DNA of 52,106 nt from a virus. Position 1 is the stretch's first letter. The number at the start of each line of letters is the position of its first letter. This document shows, one piece after another, positions 6,216-14,193 of this stretch. A model generated the notes under the pieces. It saw only the letters and a list, made by a program, of their open reading frames with translations. It ran no database searches and was not told where the DNA came from. The DNA lies in IMG/VR virus record IMGVR_UViG_3300027741_003749, positions 1 to 52,106 of that record. One strand, 5' to 3'. Both the position numbers and the translations under genes were made by a program.

Positions 6216-6533
6216 ATGCCATATATTAAAGAAGACTTGAGAAAACAACTAGATAGCTGTATAGACAAGCTGACAGACTGCATTAATACCCCAAAGGGAT
6301 TGCAGGGTCACATGGACAATAATGAATTTGCTACTATTTTAGGTGATATTAATTATTGTTTTTCTCGTATTATTGGAGGTCTTATGGGAGAAGTATCTTA
6401 TCCTAAGATTGCTATGATTACTGGTGTATTAGAAAATATTAAGCAAGAATATTATAGAAGAGTGGCCTCAATTTATGAGGAAAAAAAGATTATTGAGAAT
6501 GGTGATATTAAAGAATATAAACGCCTAAAATAA
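6216..6533 (+). CDS. conserved phage protein, DUF6899-like
   Basis: About 105 residues from the ATG at 6216. It shows the pattern MPYI, LGDINYC in the middle, and EYYRRVASIYEEKK..ENGD near the end, a layout shared by a widespread family of phage hypotheticals. An earlier in-frame codon at 6105 lies deep inside the preceding gene and is unlikely. Function unknown. Confidence 0.7.
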   Translation: MPYIKEDLRKQLDSCIDKLTDCINTPKGLQGHMDNNEFATILGDINYCFSRIIGGLMGEVSYPKIAMITGVLENIKQEYYRRVASIYEEKKIIENGDIKEYKRLK

Positions 6534-6543
6534 AGAGGCCAAA

Positions 6544-6864
6544 ATGTCTAAAAATATTGACGATGTAATTAGAGAAGTAATGAAAAGCAATAAGGAAATT
6601 CATAATATAGATAATCATGTATCTAAAGACATGGCAGAAATGAAAAGACAGATCAAGAGTCTTGAATCCAAAATACTAAGAATGGACGAAACATTACAAA
6701 AGGTTTATGATACATTAGAGGCTATAACAATAGCTCTTCATGATGCCGAAATAGAAGAAGCCATGATGGAAGATTTAGAAGAACAAGAAGAAAACGAAGA
6801 TTGGACTCCATACGAAGATAGAAATTTTACATTCGACCAAGATGACGATGAAGAAGATCTCTAA
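6544..6864 (+). CDS. acidic coiled-coil protein (106 aa)
   Basis: A 106-residue protein. Residues 10-70 are a predicted coiled coil (MKRQIKSLESKILRMDETL and neighbours), and the last 35 residues are almost all Glu, Asp and aromatic. AGAGG precedes the ATG. Its stop overlaps the ATG of the membrane protein, so the two are translationally coupled and may act together. Function unknown. Confidence 0.6.
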   Translation: MSKNIDDVIREVMKSNKEIHNIDNHVSKDMAEMKRQIKSLESKILRMDETLQKVYDTLEAITIALHDAEIEEAMMEDLEEQEENEDWTPYEDRNFTFDQDDDEEDL

Positions 6865-7133
6865 TGGCTAGTTTAGCTCTGCTAGTATCAATAATTTTTT
6901 TATCTGTACTAATTATAGGACCATTAAGTTATCTTCTCTCATTATTCCCTTGGATGCCAAAATTTGTTGTCTGGATCATGGGCCTCCTCTGCATATTCGT
7001 TGGAGGCATGACATTCACGTTGCCCGTAGTCTTTTTAAAACTTTTGGGTCTGATAGACATAGCCATAGGCTTTAAAATAATAGCCGACAGACGAGAAAAA
7101 AAACTGATGCTTGACAAGACGGTTTGCCGATGA
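6864..7133 (+). CDS. small membrane protein (89 aa)
   Basis: An 89-residue, very hydrophobic protein with two to three transmembrane segments (about residues 3-28, 32-55 and 56-70) and a short basic cytoplasmic tail. Its ATG overlaps the stop of the coiled-coil gene. Its 3' end contains the -35 box of the rIIA promoter. No family recognised; a holin-like or membrane-protective role is possible but unsupported. Confidence 0.6.
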   Translation: MASLALLVSIIFLSVLIIGPLSYLLSLFPWMPKFVVWIMGLLCIFVGGMTFTLPVVFLKLLGLIDIAIGFKIIADRREKKLMLDKTVCR

Positions 7134-7139
7134 TATACT
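7111..7139 (+). promoter_or_regulatory. rIIA promoter with shared rII leader
   Basis: TTGACA (7111-7116), a 17-base spacer containing TTGCCGAT, and TATACT (7134-7139). About ten bases later come ATCACAGG and a GATAAC segment, then GGAG before the ATG at 7180. The same series of blocks precedes rIIB, so the two genes are likely co-controlled. Confidence 0.75.
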
Positions 7140-7179
7140 TGAGCCATCACAGGAACGATAACACTTTTGGAGAAATAAG

Positions 7180-9861
7180 ATGAAGTTGGCAGATAGGACG
7201 ATTGAGACTCACAGCGTTGGAGTTGCGAGTAGGAATCAGTTCAATATTGCTCAGACGAGCAAAATGTTTAAAATCCTTTCAGACTCTCTTTATTCTGATA
7301 AGGTTATGGCTGCAATTCGTGAGCTTTCTACTAATGCTTATGATAGTCATATCTCTGCCGGTAATAAGAACCCCTTTAAGGTAACTTTGCCCACCGCTGC
7401 TAATCCCACCTTCATGGTAAGAGATTATGGTACTGGTCTTAGTCAGGCCGATATGGAGGACTTGTATACAACCTATGGAGCATCCAACAAGAATGATAGC
7501 AATGATTTTGTTGGTTGTCTTGGTCTAGGTTCTAAGAGTCCGTTTGCATATACCAAGAGCTTTACTACTGCGTCATACTTCAATGGAAAGAAGTATACCT
7601 ATATTGCAGCGATTGATGAGAGTGGTGTTCCTACTCTGAATCTTTTCAATACTTCAAATACCTCTGAGCCGAATGGTCTTGAGATTAGTTTTGCTGTTAA
7701 GCAGCATGACTTTCAAGAGTTTACAGACAAGGCTAAGAGAATCTTCCACTATTTCCGTATGAAACCCATCCTTGAAGGAGGTATCGGGAATAATCTGCAA
7801 GATCATAAGTACAGTAATACGAACATCATTATTAGTGGTGAGGGCTGGAGGGTTTGCCGACTTAATAATGATAACAACTATTTTCCTAATGGTTATCATC
7901 GAATTGATAGCGGCATCGTAGCTATCATGGGTAATATCGCCTATCCTGTTCAGACCGCACAGATTGTTGGTCAAGAGAAAGATGAGATGCCCGATCATAT
8001 CCAGAAGTGGAATAGGGCTTTCCAGAAAGCAGATATTGATTCTTGGAAGAGCTTTGTGAGCGAGATCATTAACTCTGGTCTTTATCTGGAGCTTGATTTT
8101 GGTATCGGAGAACTTGAAATGGATGTTTCACGCGAAGGTTTGCAGTATACCAAGGATGTTATCAAGACCCTGCGTAAAAAGACTCAAGAAATTTACATGG
8201 AGATGAAGGAAGAATTCTCCAAGAAGATTAAATCTGCCCAGAATAAGGTAGAGGCAATTACTTCATACTATACTATGAATGAATTGGCTGGCGGCTGGGG
8301 TGTTGGTGCTACTTGGACTGATCCCAAGGGCAAAGATCATCCTATCAATTCTGGCAATGACTTGGAATATAAAATTCCTGCGGGCAAGAGTCTGTATGTA
8401 TTTAATTACAAGACTGCTGGCTATCGTTCTCGTCGCCAAGTTGCTCTCACAGATAGAATCCATCACGAAACACTTACTGGTAAAGGTTCCTATTATTGGA
8501 ATAACCAGAAAAAGAAGGGTAAGATGAGTTTCTTTGTGTGCGATGTTGCTAGTGAAGAAAGCGCCAAGAAGATTCTTACAAGGTTTTGTAATGCGAACGA
8601 TTGCTTTGCTTATCTGATGATCGACACTAAGGATCATACCAAAAGCAATGAGGGTTTTGATCAACTAATCGAAGATGTTGGTGCTGAAAATCTTCTCAAA
8701 GTTTCAGACTATAAGCATCTGACACAAAGTTCTGGCCCAAGAAAGTCTTATAACAGAAATTCTAATGGTAGTGTCAGCGATCAAGATGTATTCTTTATTC
8801 ACGGTTATGATAAGGATAGTAAGCAGATTACGAATCCTTATAATGATGCTACATATCTTAGAATTCTTTCAGAAGAACAACTGGAAGATTTTCTGGAACA
8901 AGATGAGATTGTTTATGTCCCCATGTTGAGATATGGAACAGAATCTGAGTCTGGTTGTCCAGAGATTTGTAGCATTACTAGAACTCTCCAAGAAGATACT
9001 CTGAAGAGCATAGTCAAGGATTTGGTTGGCAATAGTAAGATTTATGCTATCAAAACAGCTTTCGTTAAAAAGCTTGAGAAAGATGGCTATAATCTTGTTA
9101 ACTTTAATGACTTTTTGAAGCGTCAACTCAAAGTTGTAGCACAAAAGCACTTCAAGAATCTTGCTTCTATTAATAAGCTTGTTGAATATTGCAAGAAGGA
9201 TTATGCAACAGAAGAGAAGATTTCTGGTGGATACCGATATTATCAGCATGGGACAACAGATAAACAGTTTATGTTTCATATTCTGAATATCTTTGGTCTT
9301 GATTATGACAAGTTTATTAACAACAAGACTCTTGTTGATTGCTTGAATAAAACTATACTTACAGAGTTCTTTGCTCATACTGTTCATGTCAGTCCTTTTA
9401 ATATTCCACGATTCAGTCAAACAGAATATCTTTCCCATATCTCTAAGCTTATGAAAGAGGCTGGGATTGAAGATGTTGACAGTAAAGAGATTCGTAATGC
9501 TAATTTGGCTTATAATACTTTGACACGTATGATTACTGATCATTTGTATTGTGTGCCGAATACAGACAAGGCAGAAAGTTTTGTCAAAATTATTCGTGGA
9601 ACTTCTACAGAGGATCTTAAAAAGTGGAAGATCTCTGAGATTAGGGAAAAGATTAAGACTGAGGTAGACAAGAACCCTATGCTGAAACTTATTATGGGTA
9701 ATCATCAAGTCTCTGGTAATCTGGTAGACCTTAAAGCTAGTCAGAATCCTATCATCGAAGATCGTTCATATTATGGAAAGCAGAGCAGGGATTGGGTTGA
9801 GCAGATGAGCCAGGAAAATATTGACCTATTTAAGATTCAGTTGAGTAGTTTGATCAAGTAG
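7180..9861 (+). CDS. rIIA: rIIA-like protein (GHKL ATPase)
   Basis: An 893-residue homologue of phage T4 rIIA by its N-terminal domain. It has a Bergerat-fold ATP-binding site with IRELSTNAYDSH (E..N..D, about residues 45-57), VRDYGTGL (DxGxG) and GCLGLGSKSPF. The remaining 600 residues carry no motif I recognise. In T4, rIIA and rIIB associate with the host membrane and are needed against the lambda RexAB exclusion system. Here rIIB follows directly with a duplicated promoter. GGAG eight bases upstream sets the start. Codon choice is visibly more G-rich than in the small genes upstream, consistent with high early expression. Confidence 0.88.
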   Translation: MKLADRTIETHSVGVASRNQFNIAQTSKMFKILSDSLYSDKVMAAIRELSTNAYDSHISAGNKNPFKVTLPTAANPTFMVRDYGTGLSQADMEDLYTTYGASNKNDSNDFVGCLGLGSKSPFAYTKSFTTASYFNGKKYTYIAAIDESGVPTLNLFNTSNTSEPNGLEISFAVKQHDFQEFTDKAKRIFHYFRMKPILEGGIGNNLQDHKYSNTNIIISGEGWRVCRLNNDNNYFPNGYHRIDSGIVAIMGNIAYPVQTAQIVGQEKDEMPDHIQKWNRAFQKADIDSWKSFVSEIINSGLYLELDFGIGELEMDVSREGLQYTKDVIKTLRKKTQEIYMEMKEEFSKKIKSAQNKVEAITSYYTMNELAGGWGVGATWTDPKGKDHPINSGNDLEYKIPAGKSLYVFNYKTAGYRSRRQVALTDRIHHETLTGKGSYYWNNQKKKGKMSFFVCDVASEESAKKILTRFCNANDCFAYLMIDTKDHTKSNEGFDQLIEDVGAENLLKVSDYKHLTQSSGPRKSYNRNSNGSVSDQDVFFIHGYDKDSKQITNPYNDATYLRILSEEQLEDFLEQDEIVYVPMLRYGTESESGCPEICSITRTLQEDTLKSIVKDLVGNSKIYAIKTAFVKKLEKDGYNLVNFNDFLKRQLKVVAQKHFKNLASINKLVEYCKKDYATEEKISGGYRYYQHGTTDKQFMFHILNIFGLDYDKFINNKTLVDCLNKTILTEFFAHTVHVSPFNIPRFSQTEYLSHISKLMKEAGIEDVDSKEIRNANLAYNTLTRMITDHLYCVPNTDKAESFVKIIRGTSTEDLKKWKISEIREKIKTEVDKNPMLKLIMGNHQVSGNLVDLKASQNPIIEDRSYYGKQSRDWVEQMSQENIDLFKIQLSSLIK

Positions 9862-9882
9862 TCAGAAATTTCTCAAGACCCC

Positions 9883-9910
9883 TTGACAAGCTTGCCGATT
9901 AGTGTAAAAT
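9883..9910 (+). promoter_or_regulatory. rIIB promoter with shared rII leader
   Basis: TTGACA (9883-9888), a 16-base spacer with TTGCCGAT, and TAAAAT (9905-9910), then ATCACAGG and CGTAAC before GGAG and the ATG at 9955. It is nearly a copy of the rIIA control region. Confidence 0.75.
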
Positions 9911-9954
9911 GACAGTATCACAGGTATCGTAACTAGAAACTAGGAGTTTGAATT

Positions 9955-10824
9955 ATGGCTGTTCCGTTTATGTTTGTGGATGGTAATTTGACGCTGGTTC
10001 TTAATAACCAGAGTTATCAAGTGTTGCCAGATCATATCAACTATAAGTTGATTCTGGAAAGACTACCCTCTGCTACGGCAGAGGAACTGTTGGAAGTTGT
10101 TGATGTTCAAAAAGCTGTTGCTACTTTCAGCGATGGTCTTGTGGAAATCAAGAATGGACAGGTTCTTTATGAGGGTGAGGAAGTTCATGGTAGTATTAGT
10201 AAGCGTATTCTGGAGTTTATGAGCAAGGGATTGCCGTTTCAGCCCCTTGTTAATTTCCTGAATAATCTCATGGAAAATCCAAGTATGCAGAGTCAGAAGG
10301 AACTGTATGATTTCCTGGAGCATGAACATCTGCCTATCACTGAGGATGGTTTCTTCCTTGCTTATAAGGCTGTTCGTTCAGACTTTAAGGATAAGTATAA
10401 GGGGGTTTTTGACAATAGGGTTGGTCAGGTATGCCAAATGCAAAGAGCAAAGGTAGATGATGATCGTGGTCGTGGTTGTTCTAATGGACTTCATGCTGGA
10501 GCATTGAATTATGTTGCTGGCTATGGTAGTCTGGAGGCTGGCGACCGCATCGTGATCGTCAAGATTAATCCCAAGGATGTTGTGAGTGTTCCTAGTGATT
10601 GTAACTATGAAAAGCTCCGCACTTGTCGCTACGAAGTAGTTGGTGAGTACGAGGGTGAACTACTCAAGCCTCTTTATAAAGCTGATTTTAGTCAGGACGA
10701 TTATGAGGATGACGAGGACGATTATCTTAATGATTATGATGAGAGTTATTGGGATCAGTTTGACGAAGAAGATGAAGATGAAGAAGAAGATGAGGATTAT
10801 GACGATGAGGATGACCAGTATTGA
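9955..10824 (+). CDS. rIIB: rIIB-like protein
   Basis: A 289-residue relative of T4 rIIB. The N-terminal half is a small beta/alpha domain. The core has the family's FLEHEHLPITEDGFFLAYK segment (about residues 120-140) and a GLHAG motif about 180 with a following beta-rich part (GDRIVIVKINP). The C-terminal 50 residues are almost pure Asp/Glu/Tyr, an acidic tail that might contact basic partners or DNA-binding proteins. AGGAG before the ATG supports the start. It lies 93 bases after rIIA with its own promoter. Role inferred as partner of rIIA in exclusion or host-membrane control. Confidence 0.85.
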   Translation: MAVPFMFVDGNLTLVLNNQSYQVLPDHINYKLILERLPSATAEELLEVVDVQKAVATFSDGLVEIKNGQVLYEGEEVHGSISKRILEFMSKGLPFQPLVNFLNNLMENPSMQSQKELYDFLEHEHLPITEDGFFLAYKAVRSDFKDKYKGVFDNRVGQVCQMQRAKVDDDRGRGCSNGLHAGALNYVAGYGSLEAGDRIVIVKINPKDVVSVPSDCNYEKLRTCRYEVVGEYEGELLKPLYKADFSQDDYEDDEDDYLNDYDESYWDQFDEEDEDEEEDEDYDDEDDQY

Positions 10825-10837
10825 TTCTTGATAGTCA

Positions 10838-10918
10838 AGGTGGTGTTTGGAACTTGTAAGATAGTAGCTATATAGTTTTTACTATCGTACAATAACGGTT
10901 CGATTCCGTTACCATCTT
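10838..10918 (+). tRNA. tRNA-like or decayed tRNA element
   Basis: A seven-pair acceptor-like helix AGGTGGT (10838-10844) with ACCATCT (10911-10917) encloses a perfect T-arm, AACGG-TTCGATT-CCGTT (10894-10910). The middle has a seven-pair helix GATAGTA/TACTATC (10860-10866, 10880-10886) with a 13-base loop instead of a normal anticodon arm, and no proper D-arm. It may be a degenerate tRNA, a tRNA with an unusual insertion, or a tRNA-mimicking RNA signal. No anticodon can be assigned. Confidence 0.4.
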
Positions 10919-10953
10919 TTAAGATATTGCTTTTGATAGTAGTGTTTACTATC
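10860..10953 (+). repeat. repeated GATAGTA/TACTATC hairpin pair
   Basis: The same seven-base-pair stem occurs twice: 10860-10866 with 10880-10886 (13-base loop), and 10935-10941 with 10947-10953 (5-base loop). The second is also flanked by TTTTGATA...TATCAAAA, an alternative longer stem. They sit between rIIB and the primase gene, where they could form attenuator-like alternatives or be protein-binding sites. Confidence 0.5.
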
Positions 10954-10998
10954 CCAATATCAAAAATGTAGGTAGGAAGTTGGAAAAAGGAATAACAA

Positions 10999-12138
10999 AT
11001 GTTTAGCGATACTTTGGCTTTTAATCCGTTCGATAAGACACATAGTGCTATTGGAACAAAAGATCAGATTGCTTTGCGAAATAAGTTTTTTGATTCTTTT
11101 GGTGGTCAGCAGATTTTTTGCTATAATGGTGATCCTCGTAAGAAGATCAGCAGCATGAATCATACGGATCATCTTACTACCGTTGCTATTGCAAACGATA
11201 GTCAGGGTGCTGATGCTTATTTCTATGTTAATGGTGGACGTAAGCAATATGCTATTAGTAGAATTCGTGCTTGTTTTGTTGATATGGATGCTGGGCGAGA
11301 TGATCAGGGTCGTTATTTTAAGCCTAGTATTGTCATGCAGAAAAAGAAGGGATTCTTGAACCAGATCAATAGCTTTCCTGTAAAGCCAAGCTGGGTTGTT
11401 GATACTCGTAATGGTTATCAGTGCTATTGGATTCTAAACCAAAACAATATAAATCCTCACAAGACTTATTGGAATGGTATTCAAAAGAAACTTGTAAACC
11501 ATTTTGGTGGTGATGCAAGAGCTATCAAGATCAATCAGATTTATCGTATTCCTTATACTTGGTGGAGAAAAGGTTGGGAGGGTAAGCAACCTTACTTTAC
11601 TAGTATTTTGTCGGGATCAACTGGTAATCCGATAAATGTTGAGCAACTTAAACAGGCTCTCGACGGTGTTTCTGCTGTGGTTAATATTATTACCAATAAG
11701 ACTAGTGACGAATGGTTTAAGGAGTATGCTAAGGCTTATAAAAAGTCTGACATAACTGGAGTTCCGGTATCAGTAAATGTTGCAACAAACATCCTGAATC
11801 AGATGAAAACTTTGAATCCTGAGACATATACCAATAGCACAGAAAATACCAAGCCAATTTATGGTTATGCTAGTGGCAGTGTCTTTCAAAAGGCTTATGG
11901 TGATCCAGTGCCAGTATCTCCTGTGACTGAGGACGATACAGATGCTCTTGAGTCCGTTCCTGTTGATGCTGGAGACGAGGATTTAGATCTTGATGGTTCC
12001 CAGACCAAGCTTTTAAAGACGGTTGTGGAGTTCCTTAATCAAGTCTCAACGCCCCTCTACTTTAGCAACAACAGATTTCTATCTAATGCTGCTAAAGAAC
12101 TAGCGTCTAAAATCAGTGATAAATTTTGTATCGGGTGA
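10999..12138 (+). CDS. RepB-like (AEP superfamily) primase
   Basis: A 379-residue protein resembling archaeo-eukaryotic-type primases of the RepB/D5-associated group. ACFVDMDAG (about residues 90-98) gives the catalytic hDhD. VDTRNGYQCYW (about 135-145) fits the conserved strand. GGDARAIKINQIYRIP with the following basic WWRKG fits the family's R-P-G-like segment. The last 120 residues are low-complexity acidic with a terminal helix, and no helicase domain is fused. Expected role: priming phage DNA replication. AAGGAATAACAAATG supports the start. It closes the rII-to-primase early block and is followed by a long hairpin. Confidence 0.7.
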   Translation: MFSDTLAFNPFDKTHSAIGTKDQIALRNKFFDSFGGQQIFCYNGDPRKKISSMNHTDHLTTVAIANDSQGADAYFYVNGGRKQYAISRIRACFVDMDAGRDDQGRYFKPSIVMQKKKGFLNQINSFPVKPSWVVDTRNGYQCYWILNQNNINPHKTYWNGIQKKLVNHFGGDARAIKINQIYRIPYTWWRKGWEGKQPYFTSILSGSTGNPINVEQLKQALDGVSAVVNIITNKTSDEWFKEYAKAYKKSDITGVPVSVNVATNILNQMKTLNPETYTNSTENTKPIYGYASGSVFQKAYGDPVPVSPVTEDDTDALESVPVDAGDEDLDLDGSQTKLLKTVVEFLNQVSTPLYFSNNRFLSNAAKELASKISDKFCIG

Positions 12139-12145
12139 GGGTTCC

Positions 12146-12182
12146 GTGTCAGGGGTATTGGAAATTCCATACCCTTTGACAC
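12146..12182 (+). other. long hairpin after the primase gene
   Basis: GTGTCAGGGGTATTGGAA and TTCCATACCCTTTGACAC form an imperfect 18-base stem with an almost absent loop. There is no following U-run, so it is not a classical rho-independent terminator. It could stabilise the 3' end of the early transcript or be a protein-binding palindrome. The next gene's ribosome site (AAGGAG) is about ten bases beyond. Confidence 0.55.
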
Positions 12183-12203
12183 AACCGAATAAGGAGAAAC
12201 CAA

Positions 12204-12470
12204 ATGGGCAGACAGGGCAGACCTACTAATAAGCTTTTGCAGTTTTTGTTAGAGAATGAAGAAGCTAAAAAGAAGTTTATTGAATTGATGAGCGAGCTAG
12301 GATCAGCAAGAGATCTTCACTATTTTTTTCAAAAGAATACGTTCTATGGTAACAACTATTATCTTAGTTGGCAAACAATCTGTAATATCATAAGAAGATT
12401 AGGCTTTAAGGCTCGGAGAGGACGCAATCGTAAGAATGTAACTTCTCAAAATAGATATAGCTATAGGTAA
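12204..12470 (+). CDS. putative DNA-binding protein (88 aa)
   Basis: An 88-residue basic protein. Residues 50-70 (LSWQTICNIIRRLGFKARRG) read like a helix-turn-helix recognition helix followed by a basic arm. The N-terminus MGRQGRPTNK resembles an AT-hook-like GRP patch. AAGGAG sets the start. Inferred to bind DNA, possibly to regulate the switch after the early block. No family recognised. Confidence 0.6.
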   Translation: MGRQGRPTNKLLQFLLENEEAKKKFIELMSELGSARDLHYFFQKNTFYGNNYYLSWQTICNIIRRLGFKARRGRNRKNVTSQNRYSYR

Positions 12471-12475
12471 ATACT

Positions 12476-12883
12476 ATGCACGAAGATTATGAAGATGACA
12501 ACTATGACGATAATGATAGTCAGGACAATCTAGAGAGTCAGTATAAAAAATACTTCAAGTTTGATCCCAATGCTTGGGATGCTTGGGGAAAAATGCTATA
12601 TGATGCTCTAAACGACATAGTTGAATATCCTTCAAATGTATGGTATATTGGTCCTAGCTTTCCGAAAAGTTCTTTACCTGTGAATGGTTACTTCTCCAAG
12701 TCAGGGAGCTTCAAAAACTCCCTGTATTTGGGGAACAACCATTACAAAGAGCCAATATATAAAACCCAATACTTTGTTCATGATAAGATACACAGTGAAT
12801 ACAAAAATCATTTAAGATCAAATGCTGTTCACTTTCTACAACAGCCCAATTACTATAAAGGAATGTTCGATATTTTAAACTAA
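12476..12883 (+). CDS. acidic hypothetical protein (135 aa)
   Basis: A 135-residue protein whose first 25 residues are almost all Asp, Glu, Asn and Tyr. It is followed by an aromatic-rich body (about 16 tyrosines). It starts five bases after the previous stop. No motif recognised. The acidic start resembles DNA-mimic or chaperone-binding tails, but that is speculation. Confidence 0.55.
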   Translation: MHEDYEDDNYDDNDSQDNLESQYKKYFKFDPNAWDAWGKMLYDALNDIVEYPSNVWYIGPSFPKSSLPVNGYFSKSGSFKNSLYLGNNHYKEPIYKTQYFVHDKIHSEYKNHLRSNAVHFLQQPNYYKGMFDILN

Positions 12884-12892
12884 GGAACAAGG

Positions 12893-13141
12893 ATGTTACC
12901 AGCAATATTTTTATATTTAGCAATAACTTGTGGTTCGTTGACAGAAACTCCTTTTATAGCTTATGATTTAGCGACTCATATGAGTAAAGCACAAAGAGTA
13001 GAGTGGACAAAAATGACTGATGATTCTGGTAATGTTAGATTTACTATCACTTTTCATAAAATGCCAATACTATCAGAGCTAGGTTTTGAGAGAACCTTTG
13101 TAGACAAACATAACAACTGTCAGTCAGAATTAAGGAAATAA
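12893..13141 (+). CDS. hypothetical exported or membrane peptide (82 aa)
   Basis: An 82-residue protein beginning with a hydrophobic stretch (LPAIFLYLAITCG, residues 2-14) that could be a signal peptide or a single anchor. A soluble mixed-charge remainder follows. GGAACAAGG precedes the ATG. It ends two bases before the next ATG. Function unknown. Confidence 0.5.
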   Translation: MLPAIFLYLAITCGSLTETPFIAYDLATHMSKAQRVEWTKMTDDSGNVRFTITFHKMPILSELGFERTFVDKHNNCQSELRK

Positions 13142-13143
13142 AT

Positions 13144-13386
13144 ATGAATACTTATTTTGAAGTATATTTTAGTAGAAAAGAATACAACAAAACTTTTAAT
13201 ACAATGTCAGAGGCTACTATGGCAATAGGCAAAGCCATCAACGATGACAGAGTTATAGCTGAAACAATAATGGAAAGAGACAAAAAAACAAATAGAGTCA
13301 TAACGATTTACAAACCCCAGTTCTCTGCTAAACTGGAATGGACCGATATACCAAAATATGAGGATGGTAACACACTAATATCATGA
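13144..13386 (+). CDS. hypothetical protein (80 aa)
   Basis: An 80-residue small protein with an alternating beta/alpha/beta character (YFEVYFSRKEYNKTF, a helix about 20-32, then RVITIYKP). The layout resembles tiny ferredoxin-fold proteins. The stop overlaps the next ATG by four bases. No function assigned. Confidence 0.5.
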   Translation: MNTYFEVYFSRKEYNKTFNTMSEATMAIGKAINDDRVIAETIMERDKKTNRVITIYKPQFSAKLEWTDIPKYEDGNTLIS

Positions 13387-13817
13387 ATAACGATCAATGG
13401 TTTTTTATTAATGATTTTGATGATTTTGTTGACCATTCAAGATCTTTAGTTTTTAAGTTTTTTGGAGCAGTAAATGAGGTTGCTGATGATTCTATGACAT
13501 CATCCATATCCCAAATGAGTAAAAAAGAACTAACCGAAATGGACAAAACATTAACTCATGATGAATCTGCTATCATAATTAAAAATCATGCAAGAAAACA
13601 AATAAATAAAAAAACAAAAGAGGTCAGATATTGTTTAACAGACAAGCTTCTGCAGTCTATTATAGAAGATCTGAATAATAGAATGATTAGTAATATACTA
13701 AATTCTTTGGTTAATAAGGGAGTTTTAGATAGTGCGTATGATAGCGATCAAAATGACTTTATTTTTTGGGTGAAAGATGACGACGAAACACAAAATAAAA
13801 AATCTGAAACCGATTGA
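13383..13817 (+). CDS. hypothetical protein (144 aa)
   Basis: A 144-residue acidic protein, mainly helical in its second half (LLQSIIEDLNNRMISNILN about residues 90-110), ending in a charged KDDDETQNKKSE tail. It overlaps the RuvA-tail gene by 41 bases. The C-terminal half could be a small winged-helix-like domain; I cannot confirm it. Function unknown. Confidence 0.5.
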   Translation: MNNDQWFFINDFDDFVDHSRSLVFKFFGAVNEVADDSMTSSISQMSKKELTEMDKTLTHDESAIIIKNHARKQINKKTKEVRYCLTDKLLQSIIEDLNNRMISNILNSLVNKGVLDSAYDSDQNDFIFWVKDDDETQNKKSETD

Positions 13818-14193
13818 CTTGGACTTGTCGTTCGGGTATACTTGTCCTAGTTGCTCGACTATCCATTGGGTTAGACTAAAACAGGCACAGTACGATAAGT
13901 TTGTTATAGTCTGTGACTGCGACACTATTTTGAAACCCAAGACTGTAAAAGAAATAAAGATTCTTTACAAGAAAAGAAGAGCTTCTGTTAGGGCAGATAG
14001 TGTTGATTCTATTAAGAATGAAGAGATTGACCCAAAGGTACTAGATATCTGTTGTAAAGCCTTATTGGCTTATGGTTTTTCTAAACAAGAAGCACAAGAA
14101 CTAGTAAAAAAAACTTATGCTGATTGTAAAAGTTTGGATTGTTCTACTTTGATTAAATTATCGTTAACTAATTTTGGAGAAAAAAATGTCTAA
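13777..14193 (+). CDS. zinc-ribbon protein with RuvA C-terminal-like domain
   Basis: A 138-residue protein in two parts. Residues 22-50 form a CPSC...CDCD zinc-ribbon. Residues 85-135 (DICCKALLAYGFSKQEAQ then STLIKLSL) follow the pattern of RuvA domain III, the three-helix tail that docks on the RuvB ATPase. The next gene, overlapping by eight bases, is the RuvB-like motor. Seen: the pattern and the linkage. Known: RuvA domain III binds RuvB. Inferred: a minimal, phage-specific loader or regulator that replaces the DNA-junction part of RuvA with a zinc-ribbon. No OB-fold or helix-hairpin-helix part is present. Confidence 0.6.
   Translation: MTTKHKIKNLKPIDLDLSFGYTCPSCSTIHWVRLKQAQYDKFVIVCDCDTILKPKTVKEIKILYKKRRASVRADSVDSIKNEEIDPKVLDICCKALLAYGFSKQEAQELVKKTYADCKSLDCSTLIKLSLTNFGEKNV
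13814..13842 (+). promoter_or_regulatory. internal sigma70-like promoter
   Basis: TTGACT (13814-13819), a 17-base spacer and TATACT (13837-13842). It starts inside the 5' part of the zinc-ribbon gene and reads towards the RuvB, membrane-anchor and actin-like genes. These may therefore be transcribed separately from the upstream hypotheticals. Confidence 0.5.

Noticed and set aside
8869-9708. Long open frame antisense to rIIA
   Set aside because: It is the shadow of a strongly coded gene with T-rich third positions; no ribosome site, no protein-like composition and rIIA itself has clear motifs.
12146-12182. Rho-independent terminator
   Set aside because: The hairpin is strong but lacks any following U-tract, so it is listed only as a hairpin.
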